From Marinobacter litoralis (GTDB lineage: Bacteria > Pseudomonadota > Gammaproteobacteria > Pseudomonadales > Oleiphilaceae): a stretch of DNA of 64,000 nucleotides. The notes beneath the pieces were generated by a model, which was not told where the DNA came from, ran no database searches, and saw nothing but the letters and a program-made list of their open reading frames with translations. Positions within the stretch are counted from its first letter, which is position 1. The number at the start of each line of letters is the position of its first letter. The position numbers and the translations under genes were made by a program. Where the stretch lies: positions 744,211-808,210 of the forward strand of contig NZ_QMDL01000003.1 of assembly GCF_003336705.1 (NCBI RefSeq), read 5' to 3'. Shown here piece by piece: positions 43,489 through 53,748 of the stretch.

Positions 43489-44523
43489 ATGGCAACATAC
43501 GACTGGTTATTCTCAACCTTGGGTCTGAAGGAATGGTGTGGCCAAAATAAAGACTCTGGCCCCTTATCCATGGCTGATTTGCTGGCCAAGAGCAAAGGGC
43601 AGGATGCCGAATCCCAATCGCTTTGGGATTTACCGTTTCCCTCAATGGACGCGCTGAATGAGTCGTGCGAAGCGTTTCCGCAATCCCGGGATCTTACCAA
43701 GGGGCTTGAACAGGGCTTTTTGGAGGTCAAAGACAGCCTGAGTCTGGTTCTGGACCCGCTTACCCAGCCTTTGAGCTGGTTTCTCGACGGTTCACTTTAC
43801 GTCATGCTCAACACGCCTTGGTGGATAGTGATTCCGGTGATGTTGGCGGTGGTGTTTTTGGTGAGCAAGTCCTGGAAGCTGGTGACGTTTGTGGCCTTCT
43901 CCATCGGCTTGTTAGCGTTTATTGATTACTACGAATACGCGATGCAGACCCTGGCCATTATTTTTGTTTGCGCCTTCCTGTGCGTGTTGATCGGGGTTCC
44001 TATCGGCATCGCTATGGCGCGAAACGATTGGTTGCAACGGGGGACTATCCCGGTTCTGGATATGCTGCAGACCCTGCCGCCGTTTGTGTATCTGATCCCC
44101 TTGATTTTCCTGTTCAGTGTCACAGAGTCCAAATTGTACGGCATCGCCATTATCCTCTACGCCATCGTTCCCGTGGTGCGGCTGACCGATCTGGGTATTC
44201 GGCTGGTGGACAAAGAAGTGATTGAGGCGGCCGATGCATTCGGTATGACGCCCCGGCAAAAACTGTTCAAAGTTCAGATTCCCCTGGCATTGCCCAACAT
44301 TATGGCCGGTGTGAACCAGACCATAATGATGAGCTTGGCGATGGTCGTGATTGCCTCTTTGGTGTCGGCACCGGGCTTGGGGGTGTTGGTATTGCGAGGC
44401 ATACGAAATCTGGAATTAGGGGTTGGTCTGGTTTCGGGTCTTGGCATTGTATTGCTGGCGGTCATTCTTGACCGTGTTACCAAGGCCTCTCTGGCCCGGG
44501 TCAATTCCGCACAGAAACAGTGA
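43489..44523 (+). CDS. Glycine betaine/proline ABC transporter, permease
   Basis: Inner-membrane component of the importer, 344 residues. An N-terminal cytoplasmic or periplasmic stretch of about 100 residues (rich in acidic and Ser residues) precedes about seven membrane helices. The ATPase-contacting EAA loop is clear: EAADAFGMTPRQKLFKVQIPLALPNIMAG (about residue 245). It matches ProW/OpuAB. The ATPase gene starts nine bases after its stop, so the three genes form one unit. Confidence 0.93.
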   Translation: MATYDWLFSTLGLKEWCGQNKDSGPLSMADLLAKSKGQDAESQSLWDLPFPSMDALNESCEAFPQSRDLTKGLEQGFLEVKDSLSLVLDPLTQPLSWFLDGSLYVMLNTPWWIVIPVMLAVVFLVSKSWKLVTFVAFSIGLLAFIDYYEYAMQTLAIIFVCAFLCVLIGVPIGIAMARNDWLQRGTIPVLDMLQTLPPFVYLIPLIFLFSVTESKLYGIAIILYAIVPVVRLTDLGIRLVDKEVIEAADAFGMTPRQKLFKVQIPLALPNIMAGVNQTIMMSLAMVVIASLVSAPGLGVLVLRGIRNLELGVGLVSGLGIVLLAVILDRVTKASLARVNSAQKQ

Positions 44524-44532
44524 GGCAGTATC

Positions 44533-45579
44533 GTGGCAAAGAATGTCAAAATCGCGATTCGCAATTTGTACAAGATTTTTGGGCCGGAACCGGAAGCCGC
44601 GCTAGAGCATGTCAGGCAGGGGGCAAGCAAAGCTAGTCTGCAAGACGAACATGGCCACGTGCTTGGCCTGAAAGACATTAATGTGGATGTGCATGAAGGC
44701 GAAGTCACCGTCATTATGGGGCTGTCTGGTTCTGGTAAGTCGACGTTGATTCGCCACCTAAATCGCCTGATCGAGCCGACCACCGGCGAAATCCTGTTCG
44801 ACGGTGAAGACGTTTTGGCGTTGGGCGAGGAAGGTTTGCGTACGCTGCGGCGCCAGAAAATGTCCATGGTGTTCCAAAAGTTCGCGTTGTTGCCTCACAA
44901 AACCGTGTTGGAAAATGCCGGGCTGTCCTGGGAAATTTCAGGGCAGGGTCGTGAGGCCTATGAAGAAGAGGCTCGCAAGTGGTTGGCCCGTGTTGGCCTG
45001 GAAGGCAGCGAAGAGCAATATCCTCACCAACTATCTGGCGGTATGCAGCAGCGAGTCGGAATTGCCCGTGCCCTAGTGTCGAATTCGCCGGTCATGCTGA
45101 TGGACGAAGCCTTCTCGGCCCTGGACCCGCTGATTCGGTCGGACATGCAGGATCTGTTGCTGGAACTGCAGGCTGAATTGCATAAAACCATTGTCTTCAT
45201 CACTCATGACCTGGATGAAGCGTTGAAGCTGGCGGACCATCTGGTCATTCTCAAAGACGGGGAAGTGGTGCAGCAGGGTGATCCTCAAGGCATATTGTTG
45301 CAGCCTAACGATCCGTATATTGTCGATTTCATCAGCGATATCAATCGCGCCCGGGTGTTGCGTGTGCGTTCGGTCATGGGGCCGGTGAACGATGCCGAGT
45401 CCTTTGCAGGTGATGTGCTGGAGACGGATAACCTGGAGTCGGTTCTGGCTAAGTCGGGTGGCGATGTGAGTCAGGTCTTTCGGGTTGTGCGTAACGGTCA
45501 GCCGGTTGGCCGACTTGCAATGACGGAGCTGACCAAGGCCTTGGTGCCGACAGAAGGAAGCGGTGCCCGCTTGTCATGA
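44533..45579 (+). CDS. Glycine betaine/proline ABC transporter, ATP-binding protein
   Basis: ATPase of the osmoprotectant importer, 348 residues, ProV/OpuAA type. Motifs: Walker A GLSGSGKST (about 63-71), Q-loop MVFQKFALLPHK, signature LSGGMQQRVGIARAL, Walker B VMLMDEAFSALDP and switch His in FITHDLDEA. The C-terminal 80 residues (MGPVNDAESFAGDVLE...PVGRLAMTELTKALVP) are CBS-like; in OpuA such domains sense ionic strength, and here only about one unit is present. GTG 44533 is supported by GAGG eight bases upstream. A bidirectional terminator follows. Confidence 0.94.
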   Translation: MAKNVKIAIRNLYKIFGPEPEAALEHVRQGASKASLQDEHGHVLGLKDINVDVHEGEVTVIMGLSGSGKSTLIRHLNRLIEPTTGEILFDGEDVLALGEEGLRTLRRQKMSMVFQKFALLPHKTVLENAGLSWEISGQGREAYEEEARKWLARVGLEGSEEQYPHQLSGGMQQRVGIARALVSNSPVMLMDEAFSALDPLIRSDMQDLLLELQAELHKTIVFITHDLDEALKLADHLVILKDGEVVQQGDPQGILLQPNDPYIVDFISDINRARVLRVRSVMGPVNDAESFAGDVLETDNLESVLAKSGGDVSQVFRVVRNGQPVGRLAMTELTKALVPTEGSGARLS

Positions 45580-45602
45580 ATGTTTCTTGATGTTCAGGCA
45601 AT

Positions 45603-45632
45603 AAAAAACCCGGCTTGAAGGCCGGGTTTTTT
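45603..45632. terminator. Bidirectional rho-independent terminator
   Basis: CCCGGC (45609-45614)/GCCGGG (45621-45626), six-nt loop, A-run on the left and T-run on the right. It terminates the ABC operon from the left and rpmG from the right. Confidence 0.93.
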
Positions 45633-45648
45633 GTGGAGGCAGGATCAA

Positions 45649-45804
45649 TTACTTGATCTTGGCTTCCTTGTACGCAACGTGCTTACGGACAACCGGATCG
45701 TACTTTTTGATCTCGATTTTTTCCGGAGTGTTACGCTTGTTCTTCATGGTCGTGTAGAAGTGACCGGTGTTTGCTGACGATACCAGCTTAATTTTTTCGC
45801 GCAT
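45649..45804 (-). CDS. rpmG: 50S ribosomal protein L33
   Basis: A 51-residue ribosomal protein (start [19 protein letters not shown], then [20 protein letters not shown]), an excellent match to gammaproteobacterial L33. It has no zinc-binding cysteines, so it is the C-minus form that works without zinc. AAGGAG lies before the ATG at 45804. It follows rpmB by 11 nt on the minus strand, the standard rpmB-rpmG pair. Confidence 0.97.
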   Translation of the reverse strand: MREKIKLVSSANTGHFYTTMKNKRNTPEKIEIKKYDPVVRKHVAYKEAKIK

Positions 45805-45815
45805 GATGCAGCTCC

Positions 45816-46052
45816 TTAGAATTTCTCGCCGCGGGCACGAAGATCGGCCAGTACAGCGTCAATACCTTTTTTATCGATGATGCGCATGCCCTTAGTGGAT
45901 ACGCGCAGCTTCACAAAACGCTTCTCGGACTCAACCCAGAAACGGTGGTTCTGCAGATTCGGCAGAAAACGACGACGAGTGTGATTCATCGCGTGGGATA
46001 CGTTGTTACCGGTAACCGGACGCTTACCGGTAACCTGACAAACTCTGGACAT
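45816..46052 (-). CDS. rpmB: 50S ribosomal protein L28
   Basis: A 78-residue ribosomal protein beginning [34 protein letters not shown], with normal length and the family end. ATG 46052 is chosen by the family start and GGAGG seven bases upstream; the open frame beyond (to 46073) adds seven unrelated residues. The single early Cys is common to the C-minus form. It starts the rpmBG operon, 218 nt from radC, which is on the same strand upstream; no promoter could be placed with confidence there. Confidence 0.97.
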   Translation of the reverse strand: MSRVCQVTGKRPVTGNNVSHAMNHTRRRFLPNLQNHRFWVESEKRFVKLRVSTKGMRIIDKKGIDAVLADLRARGEKF

Positions 46053-46270
46053 ACATGCCTCCGACCTGAGCACTGGTCTATCAATGCGAATTCGTTATTT
46101 AACGCGTCTCTGGTTGCTCCGGAGCTAACTTTGCTACCGGTTCGCGCCTGTAAACTGGGCGCAACACGCCAGATACCGCCAGAAAGGGACGCTTTTATAC
46201 CAGAACCGGGGGCCCAACGCAAAAAATTGTTGGGATTTTGGCCAGTTTTTCGGTCGCGACTTCATGGCGG

Positions 46271-46945
46271 TTACATCAACCCTCTTTCAGCGAGGGATAT
46301 TACCTCACCGTGACCGATAACCATATGGTCAAGAACCCTGATATCGACCAACCCCAGAGCTTCTTTCAGGCGACGAGTCAGAGAGATGTCTGCCTGACTG
46401 GGTTCGGCCACTCCGGACGGGTGATTATGCGCGAAAATCACCGCCGCTGCATTATCTTCCAGGGCCTGTCGGACAACTTCCCGCGGGTACACGGCGGCCC
46501 CGTCGATGGTGCCGCGGAACAATTCCCGGTACTGAATGACGCGATGGCGGTTATCCAGAAATAAGCCGGCAAAAACTTCGTGAGGGTAGGTGGCCAGGCG
46601 GCTGGTCAGGAAACGCCGGGTATCGGCGGGAGAGCGCAGAGGGTCGCCTTGTCGCAGCGGTTCATCCATCACCCGCCTTGCCATTTCCATGGCGGCCTGA
46701 ACTTGCGCGTACTTCGCGGTGCCCAGACCTTTTACTTGGCAAAACTGGCGACGGGAGGCCGTCATCAGGCCACGCAGGCTCGAAAATTCTTCGATCAAGT
46801 GGCGCGCCATCGCCATGACCGGCATGCCGGCGGTACCAGTGCGTAAAAAAATGGCCAGAAGCTCGGCGTCCGACAAAGACTCGGCACCGTGAGCAAGCAG
46901 TCGTTCACGTGGCCGTTCATCGTTGGGCCAATCGGATTGGTTCAT
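46271..46945 (-). CDS. radC: RadC/JAB-domain protein
   Basis: A 224-residue protein with an N-terminal helix-hairpin-helix-like region ([21 protein letters not shown]) and a C-terminal JAMM/MPN domain with the metal motif HNHPSG (about 172) and the following Asp in [11 protein letters not shown]. Named for an old repair phenotype in E. coli, but its true function is unsettled. AAGGATG precedes the ATG. It diverges from coaBC, the order seen in Pseudomonas and E. coli. Confidence 0.94.
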   Translation of the reverse strand: MNQSDWPNDERPRERLLAHGAESLSDAELLAIFLRTGTAGMPVMAMARHLIEEFSSLRGLMTASRRQFCQVKGLGTAKYAQVQAAMEMARRVMDEPLRQGDPLRSPADTRRFLTSRLATYPHEVFAGLFLDNRHRVIQYRELFRGTIDGAAVYPREVVRQALEDNAAAVIFAHNHPSGVAEPSQADISLTRRLKEALGLVDIRVLDHMVIGHGEVISLAERGLM

Positions 46946-47006
46946 ATCGCATCCTTGCGGGTGTGGTTAAAGCGTGCGTCCTGCACGTGGTTCTCAAAGT
47001 TACAAA

Positions 47007-47025
47007 GGTTACTCGAAAAGGTAAC
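47007..47025. promoter_or_regulatory. Possible operator in radC-coaBC gap
   Basis: GTTAC (47008-47012) and GTAAC (47021-47025) form an inverted repeat with an 8-nt spacer. Related words (AAAGTTAC before, GGTAAAC after) surround it. Weak evidence. Confidence 0.25.
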
Positions 47026-47120
47026 ATTTGGTAAACGGAACAATCGTGCGTGCTGGCTGCGCTGTCAGGGCTTGCATGCTATCTTACAAGTCTTTCATTT
47101 TACGGGATTACGGAGCCCTC

Positions 47121-48332
47121 ATGGCCGTCAGACGAATACTGCTGGGAATCACCGGTGGCATCGCCGCCTACAAGAGCGCTGAACTGGTTCGGCAGCTGAA
47201 AAAAGCCGGGTTGGACGTTCGTGTGATCATGACTCAGGGGGCAGAAGCCTTCGTTACACCCCTGACGTTTCAGGCGTTGAGCGGCGAGCCTGTGCGCACG
47301 TCGTTGTTGGACCCGGAAGCCGAAGCCGGCATGGGCCATATTGAGCTGGCAAAGTGGGCGGATCAGGTGGTGATTGCGCCAGCCTCTGCGGACTTTCTGG
47401 CTCGGTTGGCTCATGGCATGGCCGATGATCTGCTTACCACCGTGTGCTGCGCCACTGAAGCGCCCATCGCGGTAGCGCCGGCGATGAATCAGGCCATGTG
47501 GAAAAATCACCGCACCCAGCGCAACCTCCGGTTATTGTCAGAAGATCCGCAAATGACGATTTGGGGCCCGGATCAGGGTGAACAAGCGTGCGGAGACACC
47601 GGCCCCGGCAGAATGCTGGAACCTTCTGCGTTGGCCACGCTGATTCTGACCGAGCAGGTGCCGCAGCCAGCCGGACCGCTCAGCGGTAAGCGGTTTGTGA
47701 TTACCGCCGGCCCCACGCGGGAGCCGATCGACCCGGTACGTTACATATCCAATCACAGCTCCGGCAAAATGGGGTATGCCATTGCCCGCGCTGCGGTGGC
47801 TGCGGGTGCGGAGGTTACCTTGGTCAGTGGCCCGGTTACCTTGCCGGCCCCCGAGGGCGTGAAAGTGCGCTCTGTGGTCACCGCCGAGGACATGCTTCAG
47901 GCTTCACAGCAGGCGGTCAGTGAAGGTTGCGATGTCTTTATTGCCACCGCTGCGGTGGCAGATTATCGGCCCCAAACCTGCGCCGGGGACAAGATCAAGA
48001 AAACCAACGATGAGATGAGCCTTTCGCTGGTACGTAATCCGGATACGCTGGCCACCATTGCCGCCAGACCCGATGCGCCATTTACCGTGGGCTTTGCCGC
48101 CGAAACCACTGACGTCGCCCGCTACGCGATGGATAAAATGCAGCGCAAGAAGTTGCAGATGATCGTGGCCAACGATGTATCGACCCCCGGATTAGGTTTC
48201 AACAGCGACCAGAATGCGGTCACTGTTTTTTGGCCGAATGGCCAGGAATCCATCGGGCCCGACAGTAAACAGAACATTGCCACCCGTCTGGTGGCGCTAA
48301 TCGAAGAACACAGCAAGAAGGCCGACAAGTAA
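47121..48332 (+). CDS. coaBC: Bifunctional phosphopantothenoylcysteine decarboxylase/phosphopantothenate-cysteine ligase
   Basis: Two consecutive steps of CoA synthesis in one 403-residue protein. The N-terminal CoaC flavoprotein half has [16 protein letters not shown], the [18 protein letters not shown] segment and the PAMNQAMW motif, plus the conserved Cys in [15 protein letters not shown]. The CoaB half begins near residue 190 with [32 protein letters not shown] and includes the KIKK motif. ATG 47121 follows GGAG by six bases; an upstream frame to 47028 lacks similarity. Its stop overlaps the dut start (TAATG), so they are coupled. Confidence 0.96.
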   Translation: MAVRRILLGITGGIAAYKSAELVRQLKKAGLDVRVIMTQGAEAFVTPLTFQALSGEPVRTSLLDPEAEAGMGHIELAKWADQVVIAPASADFLARLAHGMADDLLTTVCCATEAPIAVAPAMNQAMWKNHRTQRNLRLLSEDPQMTIWGPDQGEQACGDTGPGRMLEPSALATLILTEQVPQPAGPLSGKRFVITAGPTREPIDPVRYISNHSSGKMGYAIARAAVAAGAEVTLVSGPVTLPAPEGVKVRSVVTAEDMLQASQQAVSEGCDVFIATAAVADYRPQTCAGDKIKKTNDEMSLSLVRNPDTLATIAARPDAPFTVGFAAETTDVARYAMDKMQRKKLQMIVANDVSTPGLGFNSDQNAVTVFWPNGQESIGPDSKQNIATRLVALIEEHSKKADK

Positions 48333-48793
48333 TGACTCGAAAAAAATTGCAGGTAAGAATTCTGGATGACCGCATTGGTTCCGAAATTCCGTTTCCTGAG
48401 TACGCAACTGAAGGGTCCGCCGGTCTGGACTTGCGTGCCTGCCTGAAAGAGCCACTTACCTTGGCCCCCGGCGATACCCATCTGATTCCAACGGGGTTGT
48501 CGGTACACATAGCGGACCCCGCTCTGGCGGCTATGATTCTGCCGCGCAGTGGTTTGGGCCATAAGCACGGCATTGTTTTGGGGAATCTGGTGGGGCTGAT
48601 CGATTCGGATTACCAGGGCGAGCTGATGGTGTCGTGCTGGAATCGTGGCCAGACTGAATTCACCATCGAAATTGGCGAGCGTCTTGCCCAGATGGTACTG
48701 GTGCCGGTGGTACAGGCAGATTTTGAAGTGGTGTCCGAGTTTAACGCCAGCGACCGCGGCGAAGGCGGTTTTGGATCGACAGGAAGTCACTGA
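48332..48793 (+). CDS. dut: Deoxyuridine 5'-triphosphate nucleotidohydrolase
   Basis: Hydrolyses dUTP to dUMP, keeping uracil out of DNA. Trimeric dUTPase of 153 residues with the five motifs: [45 protein letters not shown] and the C-terminal [11 protein letters not shown] that closes the active site. The ATG shares a base with the coaBC stop. This coaBC-dut junction is conserved in gammaproteobacteria. algC follows after about 100 nt. Confidence 0.97.
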   Translation: MTRKKLQVRILDDRIGSEIPFPEYATEGSAGLDLRACLKEPLTLAPGDTHLIPTGLSVHIADPALAAMILPRSGLGHKHGIVLGNLVGLIDSDYQGELMVSCWNRGQTEFTIEIGERLAQMVLVPVVQADFEVVSEFNASDRGEGGFGSTGSH

Positions 48794-48890
48794 TTCGGTT
48801 GTCGTCAGGTGGCGGCGCTCGGTTAGTCTGACGACTATACTGCGAAGGTAAGTGTCTGTCCGGAACAAGAAAATAACGATGGGATGCGCT

Positions 48891-51524
48891 ATGAAATTCG
48901 GTAAGAAAAAGATCAATAACGATACCGCAGAAGAGCAGCCGGTAACGGACGCGCCGAAAGCCAAAGTGAAAGGCAGCCGAGGCGGTAGTGGTCTGAGAAA
49001 ACTCAGCTCGGTAGCGGTTAGCCAGGCGTTGGTGGTGGTTCTTGCTGGTGTGATCTCTGCGGCCTTACTGCATTTTCTGGTTTCGATCCCTGTTGCAACG
49101 AAAGATTTTGAGCGTGCTGTAAATGTTGAGGCGGATAGTGCGCAACAGCGGCTGAATCACTATCTGAAAGCCCTGCAGGGGCAGGTTCAGGCAGTGGCCA
49201 ATCAGCAATTTGTGATCGACTCAGTTGCTCGCGAGTCTGATCTAAGGCCTTTATCCAGCCAGCTGGTGTCGGCGGTGAACGGCGCTGCCGCTGTGTTTGT
49301 GTTTCCGCGGCGAGGCATTCCGAGAACCGGGGACAGCGAGAATCTGCTCGGTTTTGCCGGGCTGGAATTAGCGCAGCGGGCGGAAAATGGTCAGCCGATG
49401 TTGCCCGATGCGTTTCCCCGGGATAACCAATGGTACCTGCAATTTGCTGCCCCGGTCAGAAGCTCGGTCAGCAAGGCGGTGATAGGCACGGTCTTGGTGG
49501 TGTTCAAGGCCGACCATTTGGCGCCCCTGCTGCAAGTGAGCAACGAAACGATTGGTGGTCGCCTGGCATTGGTGCAGACGGCAGCGGGCAGCAAGCGCCC
49601 CGTGATCAGCATAGGCAGCGGTAGCGGGACAGAAATATCACGTAGTCTGATGAATCCGGATTGGGATCTTGTGTATCAGCCGGGTAAGCCCCCGGCTCCC
49701 CCTGTCAGTACCGTTTTGTTAGCGTTGTTGGTCCTTGTTCCAGTACTTGTAGCCGCGGCAGTCGTGTGGCTGTTGCTGGGTAAAGCGCAGCGCAGCGTGC
49801 GTGAAGAGGTAAGCGCCATGACCCAGTGGGCTTACAAAGTATTCAGTGGTGAACGCCACAAACTACCCAGCACGCAGTGGGATATGGTTGCCTCGACCGG
49901 AGAAGTGCTGTTAAGGGTGTCCCAAGTGGTTGAAAAACGGGTGTCACAGGCGAAAGGCACCGCGGCCCCGAAAACGGCTTCTGCGCCAGCACCGAAGCCA
50001 AGCGAGAAAGAGGAAGCCTTGTTCGACAGCGACAGTTCCCTGGGCATGGACATGCTTGATGGCGACGATGATGTTTTGGGGCTAGGCACCTCGGATGCGC
50101 CTTTGTTTGATGAAGACATTCCGGATGTGCTTGAAAACACGGTGCCGGATATTCAGGTCGAAGCCGAGATTTTCCGGGCGTACGACATCCGCGGCATCGT
50201 TGGCGAAAATCTTTCAGCGGGCGTTGTGGAAATTATTGGTCAGGCAATCGGGTCAGAGGCAACCGAGCGGGGTATCGTCTCTTTGTGCATTGGCTACGAT
50301 GGCCGCCATTCCAGCCCTGAACTGGCAGATGCATTGGCAAAAGGCGTTATGGCTGCCGGCTGTAACGTGATTCGCGTGGGCGCTGTGCCCACCCCGGTGC
50401 TGTACTTTGCCACGCATCATCTGAACACAGGGTCGGGTGCGATGGTGACCGGGAGCCACAACCCGGCCAACTACAACGGTCTGAAAATCATGCTGGGGGG
50501 AGAAACCCTTTCCGGTGATGCCATTCAAAAACTTTATCAACGCATCCAGACCGGAGATTTCACCTCGGGGCAGGGTGAACAGACTGGGGACGATGTTCGT
50601 CGCGCTTACCTTGATCGCATCGTGGGTGATATTGCGGTAGCTGCGCCGCTTAAAGTCGTGGTGGATGCCGGCAACGGTATTGCCGGTGAGCTTGCGCCTA
50701 TTCTGGTAGAAGAACTGGGTTGCGAAGTGGTGCCTCTGTTCTGCGATGTTGATGGTGACTTCCCGAACCATCACCCGGACCCCGGCAAGCCTGATAATCT
50801 ACAGCACCTGATTGCCAAGGTACAGGAAGTCGGTGCCGACATTGGCATTGCCTTTGATGGCGACGGAGATCGCTTGGGCGTGGTTACCAATAAAGGCAAA
50901 ATCATCTGGCCAGACCGGCTAATGATGTTGTTTGCCCGAGACGTAGTTTCCCGTAACCCCGGGGCCGATGTACTGTACGATGTGAAATGCAGTCGTCGAT
51001 TGGCCGGGGTGATATCCGAAGCCGGTGGCCGCCCTGTTATGTGGAAAAGCGGCCATTCCCTGATGAAAGCCAAGATGAAGGAAACCGGGGCGTTGCTGGC
51101 GGGCGAACTGAGCGGCCACGTGTTCTTTGGTGAGCGTTGGTACGGTTTTGATGACGGCCTGTATTCGGCAGCCCGGCTACTGGAAATTTTGGGCATTGAA
51201 GACCGTCATAGTGACGAAGTATTTGAAGACTTCCCTGAAGACATCAGCACCCCGGAGCTGAATGTCGAAGTGACGGAAAGCGATAAATTCGCGATCATTG
51301 AGCGTTTTGGCGAACTGGGTGATTTCGGTGATGGCAACGTCAGCAACATCGATGGCATCCGCGTGGATTACCCTGACGGTTGGGGCCTGTGCCGGGCCTC
51401 CAATACCACGCCTGTTCTGGTACTGCGGTTTGAGGCAGAAACGGATGAGGCTCTGGAACGAATCAAAACCGTGTTCCGGGAACAACTACAGAAAGCTGCG
51501 CCGGATTTGGTCGCAAATTTCTGA
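48891..51524 (+). CDS. algC: Phosphomannomutase/phosphoglucomutase AlgC with membrane-anchored N-terminal extension
   Basis: Interconverts mannose or glucose 6- and 1-phosphates for exopolysaccharide and LPS sugars. The enzyme part (about 426-877) has the phospho-serine loop in TGSHNPANYNGL (about 520), the metal loop AFDGDGDRLG (about 655) and GELSGHVFFGERW. Before it is a 425-residue extension: a basic cytoplasmic start, a membrane helix (about 44-68), a periplasmic region of about 200 residues, a second helix (273-295) and an acidic linker. The Pseudomonas gene model also has a long form. ATG 48891 is used; GTG 48852 and ATG 48879 are in frame. Confidence 0.92.
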   Translation: MKFGKKKINNDTAEEQPVTDAPKAKVKGSRGGSGLRKLSSVAVSQALVVVLAGVISAALLHFLVSIPVATKDFERAVNVEADSAQQRLNHYLKALQGQVQAVANQQFVIDSVARESDLRPLSSQLVSAVNGAAAVFVFPRRGIPRTGDSENLLGFAGLELAQRAENGQPMLPDAFPRDNQWYLQFAAPVRSSVSKAVIGTVLVVFKADHLAPLLQVSNETIGGRLALVQTAAGSKRPVISIGSGSGTEISRSLMNPDWDLVYQPGKPPAPPVSTVLLALLVLVPVLVAAAVVWLLLGKAQRSVREEVSAMTQWAYKVFSGERHKLPSTQWDMVASTGEVLLRVSQVVEKRVSQAKGTAAPKTASAPAPKPSEKEEALFDSDSSLGMDMLDGDDDVLGLGTSDAPLFDEDIPDVLENTVPDIQVEAEIFRAYDIRGIVGENLSAGVVEIIGQAIGSEATERGIVSLCIGYDGRHSSPELADALAKGVMAAGCNVIRVGAVPTPVLYFATHHLNTGSGAMVTGSHNPANYNGLKIMLGGETLSGDAIQKLYQRIQTGDFTSGQGEQTGDDVRRAYLDRIVGDIAVAAPLKVVVDAGNGIAGELAPILVEELGCEVVPLFCDVDGDFPNHHPDPGKPDNLQHLIAKVQEVGADIGIAFDGDGDRLGVVTNKGKIIWPDRLMMLFARDVVSRNPGADVLYDVKCSRRLAGVISEAGGRPVMWKSGHSLMKAKMKETGALLAGELSGHVFFGERWYGFDDGLYSAARLLEILGIEDRHSDEVFEDFPEDISTPELNVEVTESDKFAIIERFGELGDFGDGNVSNIDGIRVDYPDGWGLCRASNTTPVLVLRFEAETDEALERIKTVFREQLQKAAPDLVANF

Positions 51525-51530
51525 TTTTAA

Positions 51531-52460
<930 letters not shown>

Positions 52461-52483
52461 TCTGTCTGATCCGGAGCCATTGG

Positions 52484-53728
52484 ATGAAGCGTCTACTGTC
52501 TTTTTTGGTTGTATTCAGTTTGCTCGCTTTTGCCGGTTACAAAGCCGGTGTCTGGTGGCTGGCGGATCAACGGTTGGCGGAAGTGCGCACTGAATTGTCG
52601 AGACTGGGTGTTCTCGAACGGGGGCAAATCAGCTCAGCTCTGGACGGGCGATTGCTCCTGAAAGAGGCAAGTTGGCTGGACTTCCGGTTGACCCAGCCTT
52701 TGACTATGGGGCTGGTTGAGCTGGATGCGCACTCACCGATTGACTTGGTGACTGGATTGGCGAATCCCGGAGCCGCAACGGGTGACTGGACCTTGGTCAT
52801 CGAGAGGGCCAGCATGATTCTGGAGCCCACCATGTTCCGGAACTGGGTCACCGAAGATGTTGACGAGTCGACGGCCGGCAACCCGCTGATCGCTTTGTCC
52901 TGTGCTCCGGACCCCAGACAGCATCTGGGGAGTGGTGACCTGAAGCGCATGGGCATAGATTCGATTAGCGGCGATTTCAAGCTGACACAAAGTCGAGATG
53001 GCCTGGCGGTTGAATTGCATACCTCAGCGGTAGGAAGTCTCGAGCTGAACTGGCCGGGCGCGCGCTTGAACGTTTCCCGAACCGGCATCGATTTGACCGG
53101 CCTGGAACAGACGGCCGAGGCAACCTTGCGAGACGGCGGGTTGATGCGACGCATTTCAGCGTATTGCTCCCGGGAAACGGCTCTTACCGTCAATGAGTGG
53201 AGCGTGACGGCAGCTAAAGCCCTTGCGCGTGGTCTGGAAGCGCGAGGCTATCAAGCGAGTGGGCAACTGGTTGCACTGTATCGCCAGTGGCTGACCGAAG
53301 GCGGTGAACTTCAGTTCAACGCCAACTTCGGCAGTGACACGTTCGGGGTTCCGGTACGGACTCAAGAGCGGCCACAAGCTGCGTGGCAGGTGACCTATAA
53401 CGGCGCCCAGGTGCCGGATGTGTATTTAACCCGAATGCAGCCGAAGGCACCGGAAGTGGCTCCGGAAGCCTATGAGCCGGTCACTCACCCCGAAACCTCG
53501 AGTCACGCGCAGTGGTTTGAAGAGCCTGTGGAAAACGCCGATGCATGGCAGGGCCAAACCGTTCGGGTCACGCTTTCGAACGGCAAATCGGTTGAGGGCA
53601 GGCTTGTGAGTGTCGGTGAGCGGGAGTTAGAAGTGGCCCGCATGATTGCAGGTGGTGAAGTGGCGTACCCTATGTTGATTCGCGCGGTTGCGCGCTTCGA
53701 AGTCTGGCGGAGGGGCCGGGCAAACTGA
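52484..53728 (+). CDS. Unknown envelope protein with Sm-like C-terminal segment
   Basis: A 414-residue protein that I do not recognise. Residues 5-25 are a hydrophobic signal anchor; the body is soluble with alternating strands, and includes two Cys (about 139 and 228). The last 55 residues (from WQGQTVRVTLSNGKSVEGRLVS) follow the pattern of an Sm/Hfq-like small beta barrel: strand, NGK turn, G-R-L-x-S, then GGEVAYPMLIRAV. GGAG precedes the ATG. It lies between argB and argE in a tight run (23 and 20 nt gaps), so it is co-transcribed with arginine genes, though its envelope location suggests another task. Confidence 0.78.
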   Translation: MKRLLSFLVVFSLLAFAGYKAGVWWLADQRLAEVRTELSRLGVLERGQISSALDGRLLLKEASWLDFRLTQPLTMGLVELDAHSPIDLVTGLANPGAATGDWTLVIERASMILEPTMFRNWVTEDVDESTAGNPLIALSCAPDPRQHLGSGDLKRMGIDSISGDFKLTQSRDGLAVELHTSAVGSLELNWPGARLNVSRTGIDLTGLEQTAEATLRDGGLMRRISAYCSRETALTVNEWSVTAAKALARGLEARGYQASGQLVALYRQWLTEGGELQFNANFGSDTFGVPVRTQERPQAAWQVTYNGAQVPDVYLTRMQPKAPEVAPEAYEPVTHPETSSHAQWFEEPVENADAWQGQTVRVTLSNGKSVEGRLVSVGERELEVARMIAGGEVAYPMLIRAVARFEVWRRGRAN

Positions 53729-53748
53729 CCTAAAGCCGGGAGGCAGGC

